The notes under the pieces are model-generated. The model saw only the letters and a list, made by a program, of their open reading frames with translations, ran no database searches and had not been told where the DNA came from. Below are positions 1 to 11,833 of a DNA stretch of 64,000 bases, one piece after another. Source of the stretch: Hormiphora californensis (lineage: Eukaryota; Ctenophora; Tentaculata; Cydippida; Pleurobrachiidae); the NCBI GenBank assembly GCA_020137815.1, contig CM035355.1, forward strand, positions 1,287,963 through 1,351,962, read 5' to 3'. Each line of letters begins with the position of its first letter. Position 1 is the stretch's first letter. The translations under genes and the position numbers were made by a program.

Positions 1-64
1 GTTATGTTTGGTATCACGTACACTCAACGAGGCTGTCTCCTTATTCAAATAATCATTTGAAATA

Positions 65-236
65 CAGTCGGACCCCGATTTACCGGGATGCTCGGGGGAA
101 AGGGTTTTGCCCGGTAAATCGGGGTGCCCGGTATATCGGGGTCAAATACCGTTAATTTCCTATATTGGGGGAAATTTACCCTCCCGGTAAATCGGGGTTC
201 CGTTAAATCGGGGCCCGGTAAATCGGGGTCCGACTG
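65..236. mobile_element. Small MITE, CAGTCGG family, copy 1
   Basis: The ends are inverted repeats (CAGTCGGACCCCGATTTA and its complement TAAATCGGGGTCCGACTG), flanked on each side by TA at 63-64 and 237-238. The interior repeats the AAATCGGGG word several times in both orientations. TA duplication and a CAGTC start are typical of pogo/Tigger-type Tc1-mariner elements; that assignment is inference. It has no coding capacity. Confidence 0.85.
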
Positions 237-472
237 TATTGCCAACTAAATAAAATGTCTCCTGGCATGCTGAAATTTTGAATGGTTGGAATCCGGTGAA
301 CCTTGTTCGTCCCTGTTTCACCACGCCCCGCACGGTGAACCCAGGTGGGTTAAGAAAACCTGAGGCACTTGCTGATATCACGTATCTTCTTCTTGAGGCT
401 GAGATGTAGCTCAAACGGCTTCGTTCCCCAGTCTGGTTGTCAAGGGGTACTGATCGGCCATCAGTGACAAGG

Positions 473-977
473 CACTATGTGGTCATGTCCGATAGGCTCG
501 CGAGATCTCCCAATTTTGAGACAAAACGCGCAGCAGAGGCCCAGATTTGACCCAGATCCGTTCTCATTGCGCGTTTTTACGTGTAAAAGCAGCGCTGACA
601 AGAGATTTTTTAGCACAAACGTCGCATTAAATGTATGACCGCATAGGACCGGTTTTAAACTACGGGTTGTAAAGTGACCTCTAGCCCTATAGCTTTCTTT
701 TGATACCAAACTTTAGTCTGCGCTTTGAACAGACGCCTGTTTTTGGGCTATAGGGCGAACTTTGATTCAATCTTGTCAAAAATCTATCGCATTTTTTACT
801 GAATTGTGGGTATCAAAATGATCTTTAGACGATTCCCTACAATTGTCATACATCTTTCAGAACATAAGAAAGCACACGCAGGCGTGCACGCTCCCCTAAA
901 GTGGCTTACAAAATCGCGCAAAACACAGAAAAACGGGTGATTCCTATCGGACAAATGCGCGTTTTGACCACATAGTG
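473..977. mobile_element. MITE with CACTATG termini and 5-bp duplication
   Basis: The left end reads CACTATGTGGTCA and the right end is its complement. A second shared block (TGTCCGATAGG) lies just inside. Both flanks carry CAAGG (468-472 and 978-982). The interior has no convincing gene. The CACTA-like start suggests a CACTA/Chapaev-type element, but those usually duplicate 2-4 bp, so the superfamily is open. Confidence 0.7.
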
Positions 978-990
978 CAAGGTCAGTTAC

Positions 991-1099
991 CAGGAACCGA
1001 CCGATACAAGTAAACAACCAATAAGAACTCAGTATTTAGGTTACGTGACTGGTTATCAGCCAATCAGGGACCAGTATTTCCTGTTTCGGTCGGTTCCTG
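991..1099. mobile_element. 109-bp hAT-type MITE
   Basis: The termini are CAGGAACCGACCGA and its exact complement. The flanks carry an 8-bp direct repeat TCAGTTAC (983-990 and 1100-1107). An 8-bp duplication with a CAG start is the hAT pattern. It lies one base group downstream of the CACTATG element. Confidence 0.8.
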
Positions 1100-1107
1100 T
1101 CAGTTAC

Positions 1108-2165
1108 CTTTCCTAGTTCAGGGTGTAGAATGTTTTCTGCCCTCCGGTAAGACTTGATCATAGTCTTCCGGAAGGGCAGGTAGGTTTTGATGTTGATTGA
1201 GCAAGCAAATGATTTTGGGGGTTGACAAAGTACCAGAAGGAAAGCTGTAGAGTAGTGGACGGGTAGAAGTGATGCTGATAGCTTGAAGGAGGTGGGATTA
1301 TACAAGATGAGCTGTTAGAGTGGGAGACAGAATGATGCATATTATCAATGCGGTTTCCAAAAATACTGATTTCTAAACAGTAAACCCTGATTGACCTTTT
1401 TAGCACGTGATCATCCAAGTGAATGCTACCAGAACCTTTTTTATCTTTTAAGGAACGTGAGCACCTTATTGAAGCTTTGTTTTGTAAGTTTTTGTTAGTT
1501 TTTTGGTTGAGGACGTCGACCCGAGACATAGAAAGGACAGTTCTGGACAGACTCATATCAGACAGTGTATATTGAGGAGCAAGCTGAACGTCGAGTTTTA
1601 GTAGAGAGAGAGAGATAGAGAGAGATATGTGTAAATATTGCCCTTTTTACTGCTGTATTTGTATGTAAGGACACGGTGATGTAACATGGTCAATGCACAT
1701 ATACAAGACCTCACACGTCTTCGGGCCTTATCTTAACGAGCTATACGATCCCGAATCCTCTCCTAGTTTGGTCTGTGTTCTTGATATTATATATGTTATT
1801 GCGGCGCATGCCACTTCCAGCGGCAGTTTGAATGAATGAATGAAAGAAGGCACGCCCTTTAGGTGCACTATATTAGATTTGGAAACTAATTTGTCTCTAT
1901 ATATGACCTCCTAAGTGCTTGAACCACTCTAACGGAAACCACCGTTGTGAGCCCGTGAGGGAAACCAGTTTTATGTGGAAATATTCCGTTTTAAAAATGG
2001 TGTCCCCCACACTCAGGTACAAAAATGTGCACAGGGGGTCAAGTGGACACATCCTTTTTGTCATTCCCATCTATAGTGTGTCTATCACATACCTCTGATC
2101 ATCCTCTCTCACAAAATTTTTTTTATGTGTGCCTTTTTAGTTTCCCCCCCCTCGTTCTTTTTTGA
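1108..2165. other. No recognisable gene
   Basis: Two overlapping minus-strand open frames exist here (1036-1305 and 1158-1556), but neither shows a recognisable domain or clear splice structure. The rest is unique AT-rich sequence with short GA and GAAT runs. Confidence 0.5.
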
Positions 2166-2326
2166 TTGATCCTACTCTCTTTCTCTCTTCTTTCTTCTTT
2201 TTCTCTCTCTCTCTTTCTCTTTTTCTTTTCTCTCTCTCTTTCTTTTTTTCCTCATCTTTCTCTTCTTTCCCCTTTCCTCTCCTTTCTCCCCTTTTCCCCT
2301 CCTCTCATTCTCTTTTTCCTTTTCCC

Positions 2327-2372
<46 letters not shown>

Positions 2373-2390
2373 TCTCTCTCTCTCTCTGAT
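2166..2390. repeat. CT-rich low-complexity tract
   Basis: Imperfect CT/TTTC repeats end in a purer (CT)n run. Open frames across it encode only Ser/Leu/Phe strings and are repeat artefacts. Confidence 0.9.
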
Positions 2391-2598
2391 TTGGATGGGT
2401 GCACAGCTGAGCATGATCATTCGTTTATGCCTTTTTTGTACAACAATATTTTCAATTTTCCTTTTTCTGTAATACGTCAAATATATGCAGTTCAAGCATA
2501 CTGATAGTTCCTCGTTGTTTTTAGAAAAGAACAGACATAGTTTGCTTGAATCAATAAGTTGACCAATCGGGCTTTTTTTGAGTCGCATAGTTCTGATA

Positions 2599-2844
2599 CA
2601 ATGAAATAGTGTTTATTTAGGACTGTAGACGACTCGGAGATTTTTTTCAGGAAAAATAATTTGGGGGCGGTTTTTGACGGGTTTTACGTCTCATCAGCTC
2701 AAATTTAAATTTTTTTAAAAGTAGTGTTGAAAAAATTTTAAACTTTCCAAAACTCTTAAAAAAAAATTAATTTCAATTTATGATTTGGAAAGTTTAAATA
2801 AATCTCCGAGTCGTCTACAGTCCTAAATAAACACTATTTCATTG
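2599..2844. mobile_element. 246-bp TA-flanked MITE with about 45-bp TIRs
   Basis: The left end (from CAATGAAATAGTGTTTATTT) is repeated as its complement at the right end, continuing through the word GACTGTAGACGACTCGGAGAT. TA sits on both sides (2597-2598, 2845-2846). The centre is AT-rich and itself weakly self-complementary. Tc1/mariner-type target choice is inferred from TA. Confidence 0.85.
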
Positions 2845-2997
2845 TATACTGTAGTTTGCTTGGTTATCTAGTCTTTTAATCTACTACTAGATCTGTAACT
2901 ATAGTTTTTTTAAATTAAATCTTTCCAGTTTCGTTGCTGAAATATCTAGGTAGTTTGTTGATAGTATAATGTAGTTTCTCCCTACTAGCCTGGTAAC

Positions 2998-3194
2998 ATG
3001 ACAGAAAAACGAAAAGCTGACGAGCACCGGCGAGTACTTGAGGAGAAGCTGCTTGGGATCCGTTGGGATCAGTCCAATCTTGCTCTTAGCGTGTCTGCCA
3101 TGGGCAAGGTGATGGCGGGTGCACCTGAACTTGATCCAGCTCAAGAGGCAGACAAACGGACCCGAGTGAAGAGAGTCCAGAGCCTGCCAGTCGA
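2998..3194 (+). CDS. Candidate first coding exon, unrecognised protein
   Basis: An ATG opens a 65-codon frame rich in Lys, Glu and Arg at both ends, with codon-like base use, and ends at a strong donor (GA before GTAAGT) in phase 2. I do not recognise the protein; the charged N-terminal segment could be helical. A pyrimidine-rich acceptor at 3800 supplies one base that restores frame (see next entry), supporting a real spliced gene. The MITE at 2599-2844 lies directly upstream. The rest of the gene is not readable because sequence quality falls after 3850. Confidence 0.55.
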
Positions 3195-3800
3195 GTAAGT
3201 ACCTAGCTTTATGGTATTGATCCTTAGTATGATAATTAAAGTAAGAATCTGCAATGACAGACTGTAGGGGACAATAATAACTCACACATAGTACCTATGT
3301 AGGTGTCACACACACACGACAAATCAGTTGTTATCATCAAGATAGTATAGAAAGTAATTACAATGAGATGAACACTCTGTGTGTGTACTGTGTGTGTACT
3401 GTGTTCAGTATACTTGCTATGGCTCACCTTATTTCCACGCACCATGTCCGTAAGAAAATAGTTCGCACACCTGGTGATGGGGGCCAGGGATTTTCACACC
3501 ACACCTGATATGTGGCGATACCTGATACATCATTAGCTAGTCCATGGAGTCGTGGGGACCAACCTTCGTGATCACAGCTGCAGTTCGGTCATACACAATC
3601 ATTAAAATATGGATTTTGACTTCTATTTTCATGATTAATGAACATTCGTTTCTAATCGTGTATTACACATGCGTGTGTTTCGATAGAGCTATCATCATGT
3701 GTGGGTGTTGTTTGTATTATCAGCAGATGAGTAATTAAAGGTATATGACAGTAATTTCTGGACTCTTCCCGATACGTTGCTTTCTCTTTTCACTTTTCAG

Positions 3801-3860
3801 TGATGGCACGAACTACGCAGTTCCCAAAAATTTAATTTTGTTGGGCCTTTTTTTTTACCT
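3801..3860 (+). CDS. Possible second exon of the 2998 gene
   Basis: A long pyrimidine tract ending in CACTTTTCAG precedes TGATGGCACGAACTACGCAG. Joined to the phase-2 donor at 3194 it gives an in-frame Asp-Asp-Gly-Thr-Asn-Tyr-Ala-Val-Pro continuation. The 3' limit is unknown because homopolymer-rich sequence follows. Confidence 0.35.
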
Positions 3861-4260
3861 ATAACTGGGAATTTGTGACAAGTGAAACAATTTTAGACTT
3901 TAAACCCCTTTCCCAAGAGAAAGGGGTGGTATTTTTGGTTTTTCAATGTTTGTCGTTGCGTTACGAGGGACAGCTCCGCCCCTACATATCAGTATTTAAT
4001 TTACAGTGTTTTCACAGTGTTTTCGCTGGTCGGTAAAGTTATTTGGGTATATGGAACGTTGCTGCAGTCTCATAATATATATAAATAAACTATAGGGGAG
4101 CCCCAAAAAATGATGGGGTAAATTCTTTATTAAAAGTAACCCAGAAACAGCTTCCCTCTCATTTTTCCCTTATCCCATCTTCATCTGGTTTTCCCAAAAA
4201 ATTTTTTAACTTTTTGGGAGGAAAATTCAAGACTTCATTATATCATACTATATTCATATA
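3861..4260. other. No recognisable gene
   Basis: AT-rich sequence with inflated A, T and C runs. Nothing codes convincingly. Confidence 0.5.
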
Positions 4261-5740
4261 ATGAAGTAACATACAGAGAGTGAGAGAGAGAGAGAGAGAG
4301 AGGGAGAGAGAAGAGGGGAGAGAAGGGGAAAAGAGGGAGAGCAAGGGCGAAACGAGGGGGAAGGCTTATTTTATACACTGTGGACCATGAGCCCCTTTAT
4401 TCGAGAAGTGTCTTAAAGAAACTTGAAATTTTTTTGGGGGTCCTAATTTTTAAAAAAAAAAGACCCTTCCAAATGTGTCCCCACGAGCATTATCCGCTTT
4501 TACTTTGTCTTCATTTTAATTCTCCCCTCTTTCTCTCTCTTCCCCTCTCTCTCTCTCTCTCCCCTTCCTTCCCCTTTTCTCTCCTCTCCTCCTCTCTCTC
4601 TCTCAGCTCTCTTTTTTCCCCTTTTTTCCTGTCCAAAAAACTTATCACCTAATCTCTGTATTTTTGCCCTTTTTTCTCTCTCTTTCCTTTTTATCTTTTT
4701 CTTTCTCTCACTTCTCAATCTCTCCTCCTCTCTCTCCCTCACCTCTCCCTTTTTCTCTCTTCTCTCTACACTCTATAAAATCTTCTATGAAAGGTAGCTT
4801 TTTGGTGGGCCCATTTCCATATGCTTTTAAAGTTGGTCCCATTCCCGCACTTTTTAACCCTTTTTGATGGGTTTCCTCCCAAAAAGGGGAAGGGGGGAAC
4901 GGGCCCCCCCCCTTTTTTCCCCCCCCCCGGGGGGGAAAAAAAAAAAGGGGGGGGGGGGTCTCTCTGGCCCCTCTCCTCTCCTTTCTGTTGGTCTTTCTCT
5001 CCTCCCCTCTCTCTCTCTCTCTCCTCTTCTCCTACTCTCTTCGGTCCCTCCCCTCTCTCTTTAAACTATCCCCTCCCCTATTTTGTATCTGGTGGTTTTA
5101 GGGATGATTCGACCTTTATCATTTGCTTTTGCAAGTTGGGAGACTACCTTTGGGGTACACAGTAGTTTTTGGGCCCATGGCAATAATACTGCTGAATGTC
5201 ACGATTCCTACTTTTTCTTCATATCTATCTTTCTTCCTTGCCTTTTTATTCCTTTCTTTCTCGTTGTCTTACTGTCTCTCTAGCCTTCTCTCTATATCGC
5301 CGTTACAGTTTGTGATGGTATCGATAGTTTTTGTATCTCTCTGTCATTTGGCAGTTGCAATTTATAATACACGATCGTTTTTCCACTGGAGTAAATTTTT
5401 TCCACAAACGTTGCTCAAGCCACGGACCTTGTATTTAATATATGCATGTTATTTAAGAGGTTTTTTGAGATTCTAAAAAAAAATTTCCCAGAGACGAGAG
5501 GGAGAAGGGGAGAGAGGGGAGAGAGAGAGAGGGGAGGAGAGAGAAAAGAGGGGAAAAAGAGGAGGAGAGAGAGAGAGAGAGAGAGAGAGAGGGGAAAAGA
5601 GAGAGGAGGGGAGAGAGAGAGAGGGGATTTTAAAAAAAAACCGTGGTGACTGGTGGTTTATAATTCTGACTTGCTGTCCCACATACAGATAATCTGGCCT
5701 ACTAAGCACCTGTACCGTTCATTGCTATACGTCCTTTATA
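4260..5740. repeat. GA/CT low-complexity block with homopolymer noise
   Basis: A GA run at 4278-4345, CT-rich stretches at 4520-4780 and 4980-5070, a run-on C/G/A block at 4858-4965 and a GA run at 5500-5620. The hydrophobic frame at 5123-5476 is mostly translated CT-rich DNA and I do not accept it as a gene. Confidence 0.7.
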
Positions 5741-7123
5741 TTCTTCTGCTCCCAATCTCTCTCACAATCACTCTCACTCACTCCCTATCACTCTCTATCT
5801 ATCTCTTTCTCTCTCTCTCTCTATCTCTCTCTCTCTCTCTCTCTTCCTCTCTTTAACTTTCTCTTACTTTTTGCTAATGTCCCCGCTACCATAGCCCCCC
5901 GCAAAACCCATTTCTCTCACCTCCCTCCTCGGATATACCTCTGCTCTCCCGTCTTTCCCTTGGGCCCCCTCTTCTCGTGAGTCCCTAGTACTCCAAAGCG
6001 GTTTTTTTCTCTCTTCGAAACAAACCCCCACTGAAAAGTCAGCGAGTTTTTAAAAGAAGAAGATAGTGAGAGGGCCCGAGAAAGGGGGGAGAGGAGAGAG
6101 GGGGGGGGGAGAGGGAGACGATGAGAGAGATAGAGCGAGGGAGAGAGAGGAAAAAGAAATTTCCCGGGATGATTTGAGAAAAAAAGATGGGGATTTTATT
6201 ATCTCATAAAATTTTTTGGGTTTTGGGTACTAATACTTTTTTTCCCGCTGGGGGTTTTTTGATTTTGTTGAACAAATTATAAAAACCACAGTTTGACGAT
6301 CGTTGGTACAAAATATTTCTCTCTCTCCTCTTTTCACCCCTCTCTCTCTCTCTCTCTTTCTTTTCAACATTTTAGAAAATCAAAATTGCCGTTGCTGCTA
6401 TTTTTTTTTATCGCTCTGATCGTTACGTTTTTTGGGAACTGGGGTCACCGTTAAACATGATGACGTTTGCAGTAAAATTGTTGCCTCAAAAAATTTTGCG
6501 GACTCTAGTGTTTCACTTTTAAGTCCCAAAGAGGAATCTATATCTAAAATTTTGATTTTTGATAAAGAGTTTCCCAAAAAGTTCTAAAACTCTAGGGGGG
6601 ACTCTTTATCTAAAAAAATCTTAAAAAAAGGGGGGATCTTTTCTAAAAAGTCTAAAAAAAGGGCTTTATACACAAATTTAAAATTTAGTTTATAGAGTCG
6701 CCTTTCGCTGCGAACTCGGATTTCGGCCGTCAGGCCGGAAACGAGGTTTTGCCTACCCCTAAAAATTTTAGAAGTGTTAGGGCCGTTATTTGGGTTCGAG
6801 GTTAGGGTTGGGTTTGTGTTGGGGGTGGGTTTTTTGGGGTTGGTTAGAATTTTAGCAAGGTGGGTTTTTGGGGATTTGGCGCCAAAATTTACTAGAGGAC
6901 TCTATACTAAAAATTTTACGCAGCGCAGACTCTTTATCAAAAAAGTCTACACAGGGGGGACTTTTATCTAAACTTTTTTTAAAAATAAAACTGTGATAAA
7001 GAGCCCCGTTTTTAGATAAGAGCCGCCGGGATTTAGAAAAGAGTCTTTTAGCACTAGAGTCCGCCCCACCGTGCTCAACGACTCTGCCCCAAAAAGTTTC
7101 CCGTGCTTTGAATTTAGAATTTT

Positions 7124-7750
7124 TAGGGGCAATCTAATTTCCTTACTAAATGTACTAAGGGCCCCCACACCAAAAAGAAAATTTCCAAAAACTCCTGGGG
7201 GGAGGTTGAAATTGGCTTTAATTGAAAATTGTATGGGGGGCGAGTCGGGGCTTTTAAGCTCATTTTAACCGTTAGCCCTTTTTGGTTTAAGGTCAAAATT
7301 CGGTTTTTCCCCCTTTTTAGCCCTTTGAAACCGAAAAAAAACGGCCCCCAAAAAGATTAAAATAGACTAAAATCCGGTCGACCACCCTAAATTGACTTTG
7401 CCTACCCGTGAAAATTTTTAAAACCCTTCCCAAATGGTATGGCCATACGCTAAAAAAAAAAGGATGCAAAACCCAAATTTTCCAAATTTTCTAATTTAAA
7501 CCCAAGAGATAGGATTAATCGACATACCCCCCCTAATGGAGGGGGTGCTACAACTTTTGTGCTCGATTTTTTTCTCAATCCTTTCCCCCAAGGGTGACAT
7601 TTTTTGAATCATACTGAAAATAAGTGTCAAAATTTAAGGCCAAATTATCGGAAATCCCCCCCTGGAGTTAGTTGGGTAAACTTTAGTTTGTATCTGGTGG
7701 TGGGTTGGAACTATTAGTACCATTTAGTAAAGGAAATTACATTGCCCCTA
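7124..7750. mobile_element. Uninterrupted (noisy) copy of the TAGGGGCAATG MITE
   Basis: Equivalent to the element at 48585-54188 but without its nested insertions. It starts at a degraded TAGGGGCAAT and ends ATTGCCCCTA before TA. It serves as an empty-site reference for the transposon at 49091-54040. Confidence 0.65.
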
Positions 7751-7949
7751 TAAATGCTTGTTTTGTCAAATTTTATACACGATTTCGTCGGAGGAACTAT
7801 TTAGTTACTACAAGGACCAAGGTATGGAAACCTATTTCAAATTTGGGATTGATTCAGGGACAGCAGTACTGCAAGAATAAAATTAGATGAGGGTGAGAAT
7901 TATAGTGGTCAGTGGTGATTGACGCTTCTTATCTCTCGATCCCCTATCT

Positions 7950-8146
<197 letters not shown>

Positions 8147-8816
8147 TCCCTAGACTCCTGGGACAATTATCGGTGCAGTGCGAATGTGACTCGTTTCTTT
8201 CGCAACCATTGATCGTTGGCACTATAGGTTGAATAATAGGTGAACGCGTCAAACATTGTCTGGTTTTGTATAAGAACAGTGATTAACAGAAATATTATTC
8301 AACCACTTCGTTCGAAGTCAATCAGAAATCTTATCAAGCATACCCGATTATATATTTTATGCTGAAACCTGAATTAGGTACTTTGTTTACTTTTTTAACT
8401 CGAGTAACAACAATTTTGTCATCCTCCAGATGGCAGCAATCACAAACAACAAACAACCAACAATAATGTTATTTCAATATGACACAATATCTATTTTATA
8501 CCCAAAAGCTTTGTGAGAATATAAATGCTGCGTACAAAAGGCTTGGTGAAGCACAGTTTTATTCTTTTTGTATCCAAATTGCAAATTCGCGTTCAGCTCA
8601 GTACACTATTTGACGATATTTTGAGAGCTTACCATTAATTCTTTGTAGTAGTCTTTCTTTGGTGTAGAAAACATTATTGGCGGTATGTAGTTATTAACTA
8701 ATATGCATAGTTTGATATGTTAATCATAATTAGAGTTGAGTATATTCACCTCTATTGATTTACCTAATTTATCCAATTTTGGCTATATTCCAGTTCTTCT
8801 TTGTAGTTACGGCTAT

Positions 8817-9123
8817 GCACAAACCTACGGCTATGCACAAACCTAATTATCCAATTATCTAATTAACCAGATGAGATAGAGACTTAATTCCGACACCTAC
8901 CCCCACTAATGCGAGGATGCTACACACTTTAGTGCTCTTGATTTTGTCTCAACTCCTTTCCTAAGGGTGATCATGTTTTTGAACTCATACTGAAAATACA
9001 GGTGTCAATTAAGGCCAATTATCGGACATCCCCCCATGGAGTTAGTTGGTAAACTTTAGTTTGTATCTGGTGGTAGGGTGGAACTATTAGTACCATTTAG
9101 TAAAGGAATTACATTGCCCCTAT
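8817..9123. mobile_element. Solo right part of the TAGGGGCAATG MITE
   Basis: Cleaner than the 7124 copy. It includes CCTAAGGGTGATCATG at 8971-8986, the unoccupied version of the site where the long-TIR transposon sits in copy B. It begins at the tandem-duplication junction, after TTCTTTGTAGTTAC. Confidence 0.7.
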
Positions 9124-9318
9124 AAATGCTTTGTTTTGTCAAATTTTATACACGATTTCGTCGGAGGAACTATTTAGTTACTACCAAGGACCAAGGTATG
9201 GAAACCTATTTCAAATTTGGGATTGATTCAGGACAGCAGTACTGCAAGAATAAAATTAGATGAGGGTGAGAATTATAGTGGTCAGTGGTGATTGACGCTT
9301 TCTTTATCTCTCTATCCC

Positions 9319-9321
<3 letters not shown>

Positions 9322-9405
<84 letters not shown>

Positions 9406-9406
9406 T

Positions 9407-9482
<76 letters not shown>

Positions 9483-9546
9483 ACTCTCTCTCACTCTCTC
9501 TCTCTCTTTATCTCTCTTTTTCACTTTATCTCTCTCTCTCTCTCTT
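9322..9546. repeat. (CT)n microsatellite
   Basis: Second tandem unit of the CT run seen at 7950. Its counterpart in copy B (54390-54465) is where the retrotransposon sequence begins. Confidence 0.95.
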
Positions 9547-10256
9547 ACTCTCCCTAGACTCCTGGGACAATTATCGGTGCAGTGCGAATGTGACTCGTTT
9601 CTTTCGCAACCATTGATCGTTGGCACTATAGGTTGAATAGGTGAACGCGTCAAACATTGTCTGGTTTTGTATAAGAACGTGATTAACAGAAATATTATTC
9701 AACCACTTCGTTCGAAGTCAATCAGAAATCTTATCAAGCATACCCGATTATATATTTTATGCTGAAACCTGAATTAGGTACTTTGTTACTTTTTTAACTC
9801 GAGTAACAACAATTTTGTCATCCTCCAGAGGCAGCAATCACAAACAAACAAACAACCAACAATAATGTTATTTCAATATGACACAATATCTATTTATACC
9901 CAAAAGCTTTGTGAGAATATAAATGCTGCGTACAAAAGGCTTGTGAAGCACAGTTTTATTCTTTTGTTATCCAAATTGCAAAATTCGCGTTCAGCTCAGT
10001 ACACTATTTGACGATATTTTGAGAGCTTACCATTAATTCTTTGTAGTCTTTCTTTGGTGTAGAAAACATTATTGGCGGTATGTATTATTAACTAATATGC
10101 ATAGTTTGATATGTTAATCATAATTAGAGTTGAGTATATTCACCTCTATTGATTTACCTAATTTATCCAATTTTGGCTATATTCCAGTTCTTCTTTGTAG
10201 TTACATTTCTTTGAACTACCTCTCTAGCTCCTGAATTGGTAACTGTGAGCTGTATT

Positions 10257-10345
10257 ATGGCACGCCGCTCTAAAAGGGCTTTCTCAGCTCCTTCAGAGTC
10301 GGCCATCCGGAATCATCTGGCAAATCTGTCCAGCACCTTCAGAAG
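10257..10345 (+). CDS. Candidate first exon in duplicated block, copy A
   Basis: An ATG opens a short basic, Ser-rich frame starting MARRSKRAFSAPS and ending at AG before GTAACT (donor-like, phase 2). Unspliced it would stop after 30 codons. The same frame is conserved base for base at 58201-58289. I do not recognise the product, and no second exon is identified. It could be the 5' exon of a duplicated gene or chance. Confidence 0.35.
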
Positions 10346-10620
10346 GTAACTTATGTAGTATTGATCCTTTTCAATGAACATATATCTATCTCAACACTTT
10401 TATATATAGTAAGCACTCATTAATTCATAATATGATTCATCGTCAGGCAGCTGTTACCATGACCTTAAATGATTAATCGTTAGCAGCTGTAACAATAAAA
10501 TCATTGTCAAATAGTTTTCATTCCAAGGACTTTCTTTTTGAATATAGCCCCCAGTATTGTAGCTTTCCCTACTGCAGCGCTACCATGTAGGATTTTATTA
10601 TGCTTACAAGTTGTACCTTA

Positions 10621-10815
10621 AAACTTATAACACGAGACCGAAGGTCGAGTGTTATAAGTGCAACAATAATGATCCGAGACCACAGGTCGAGGCAGATTAT
10701 TGTACTTTAGTGCACGAGCCTGCGATATGTTAGTGTAACAGGGAACTACCTCACGAGCCTGTGAGTGATGTAGTTTTACTTTTTAACCGAGCCTGTGAGG
10801 TCTAAAAGTATAAGA
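10621..10815. repeat. Array of consecutive stem-loops (copy A)
   Basis: At least four adjacent hairpins share a GAG-CC core: 10623-10659 (near-perfect 17-bp arms around GAA), 10663-10702, 10744-10775 and 10778-10809, with a weaker one between 10702 and 10740. The array is conserved at 58558-58750 with compensating-type changes. The function is unknown. Confidence 0.6.
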
Positions 10816-11833
10816 ATCTGGGACATTATTGTTGACGTCAGGAACAACGGATATTGGCGTAATAAAATTGCACTGTTAAATTTTTAAAACAAGAGTGAGA
10901 GACAGTTTAGGGCGTAACAATAGATAAGGTAGCAGGTAGAGATATATCAGTATAAGATAAGATAACGCCTGAGAAAGGTAAAGAGAGTGAGAGATAAGTG
11001 AGCGTGAGAGAGATAGAAAATGTGTGTAGGACCGGGAGTTCGTAACTGTTATCTTTATCTCGGTGCTGCAACGGCGTGAGAGTGTGCATAAAGAAAGAAA
11101 GAAGGAGCGGTGTTAAATTTTTCATGTATCACTGCTAGCAGTCATACATGAAAAATATACCACTGCTACCAGTCATGCATGAAAAATGTAACACAGCCAA
11201 GCAGCATGATTTTATTATACATACCTCAAAATTTTACAACGCCTATAATATATTGTGACTTTCAAATCTCTAAGGGCGTCTCGTCTGATCCAAATTAATA
11301 CTCACTTATTTTTCAATTTAATTCCTAGTTTGGCACCTGTAATTTGACACTACCCTCCTTTCCTTCAACAAGTTAGTGTGTGTCCGAGGCGATTTCATCA
11401 TTTCACTTTATTCTACCGCCTTGTTTGTTGTTTGCAGTAGTTCCAGAGTAGAAATTAGTTGATTTTATTGGTGTCAGTTGTTCTTAACATTAGACAGATT
11501 TGCTTATTTTTTGTCGATGAGTCATGGGATGTTCGAATCTCACTATTTGCTTCTTGTATCCCCCACAATTATTGTTGACTAGTGATGTGAAATTATATTG
11601 AGTACTGAGGTGTGCAATGTGCATAGTATTTTAGTGTTGTGTCTAGTGTACATGTGTGTAGCGTCCACATGTATCTCCGTTTGTGTGTGATGTGTATGAA
11701 ATCGTACCCATGTGTACGCTTTTCTATGGCTTCGATCCAGTCTCAGTGTATCCCGTATCCGAGCCATGATCAAACAATAATTGTAGACCTGGCTGAAACA
11801 CGAAGTCCATAAGGTCTGCATACATATTCGGTA

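Noticed and set aside
1036-1556. Minus-strand genes
   Set aside because: Two overlapping frames without recognisable domains or splice signals; one runs into the hAT MITE.
2162-2588. Ser/Leu and Arg/Glu repeat proteins
   Set aside because: Translations of CT/GA microsatellites, here and at every similar tract in the window.
5123-5476. Hydrophobic membrane protein
   Set aside because: The frame runs through CT-rich low-complexity DNA and ends in unrelated sequence; no family features.
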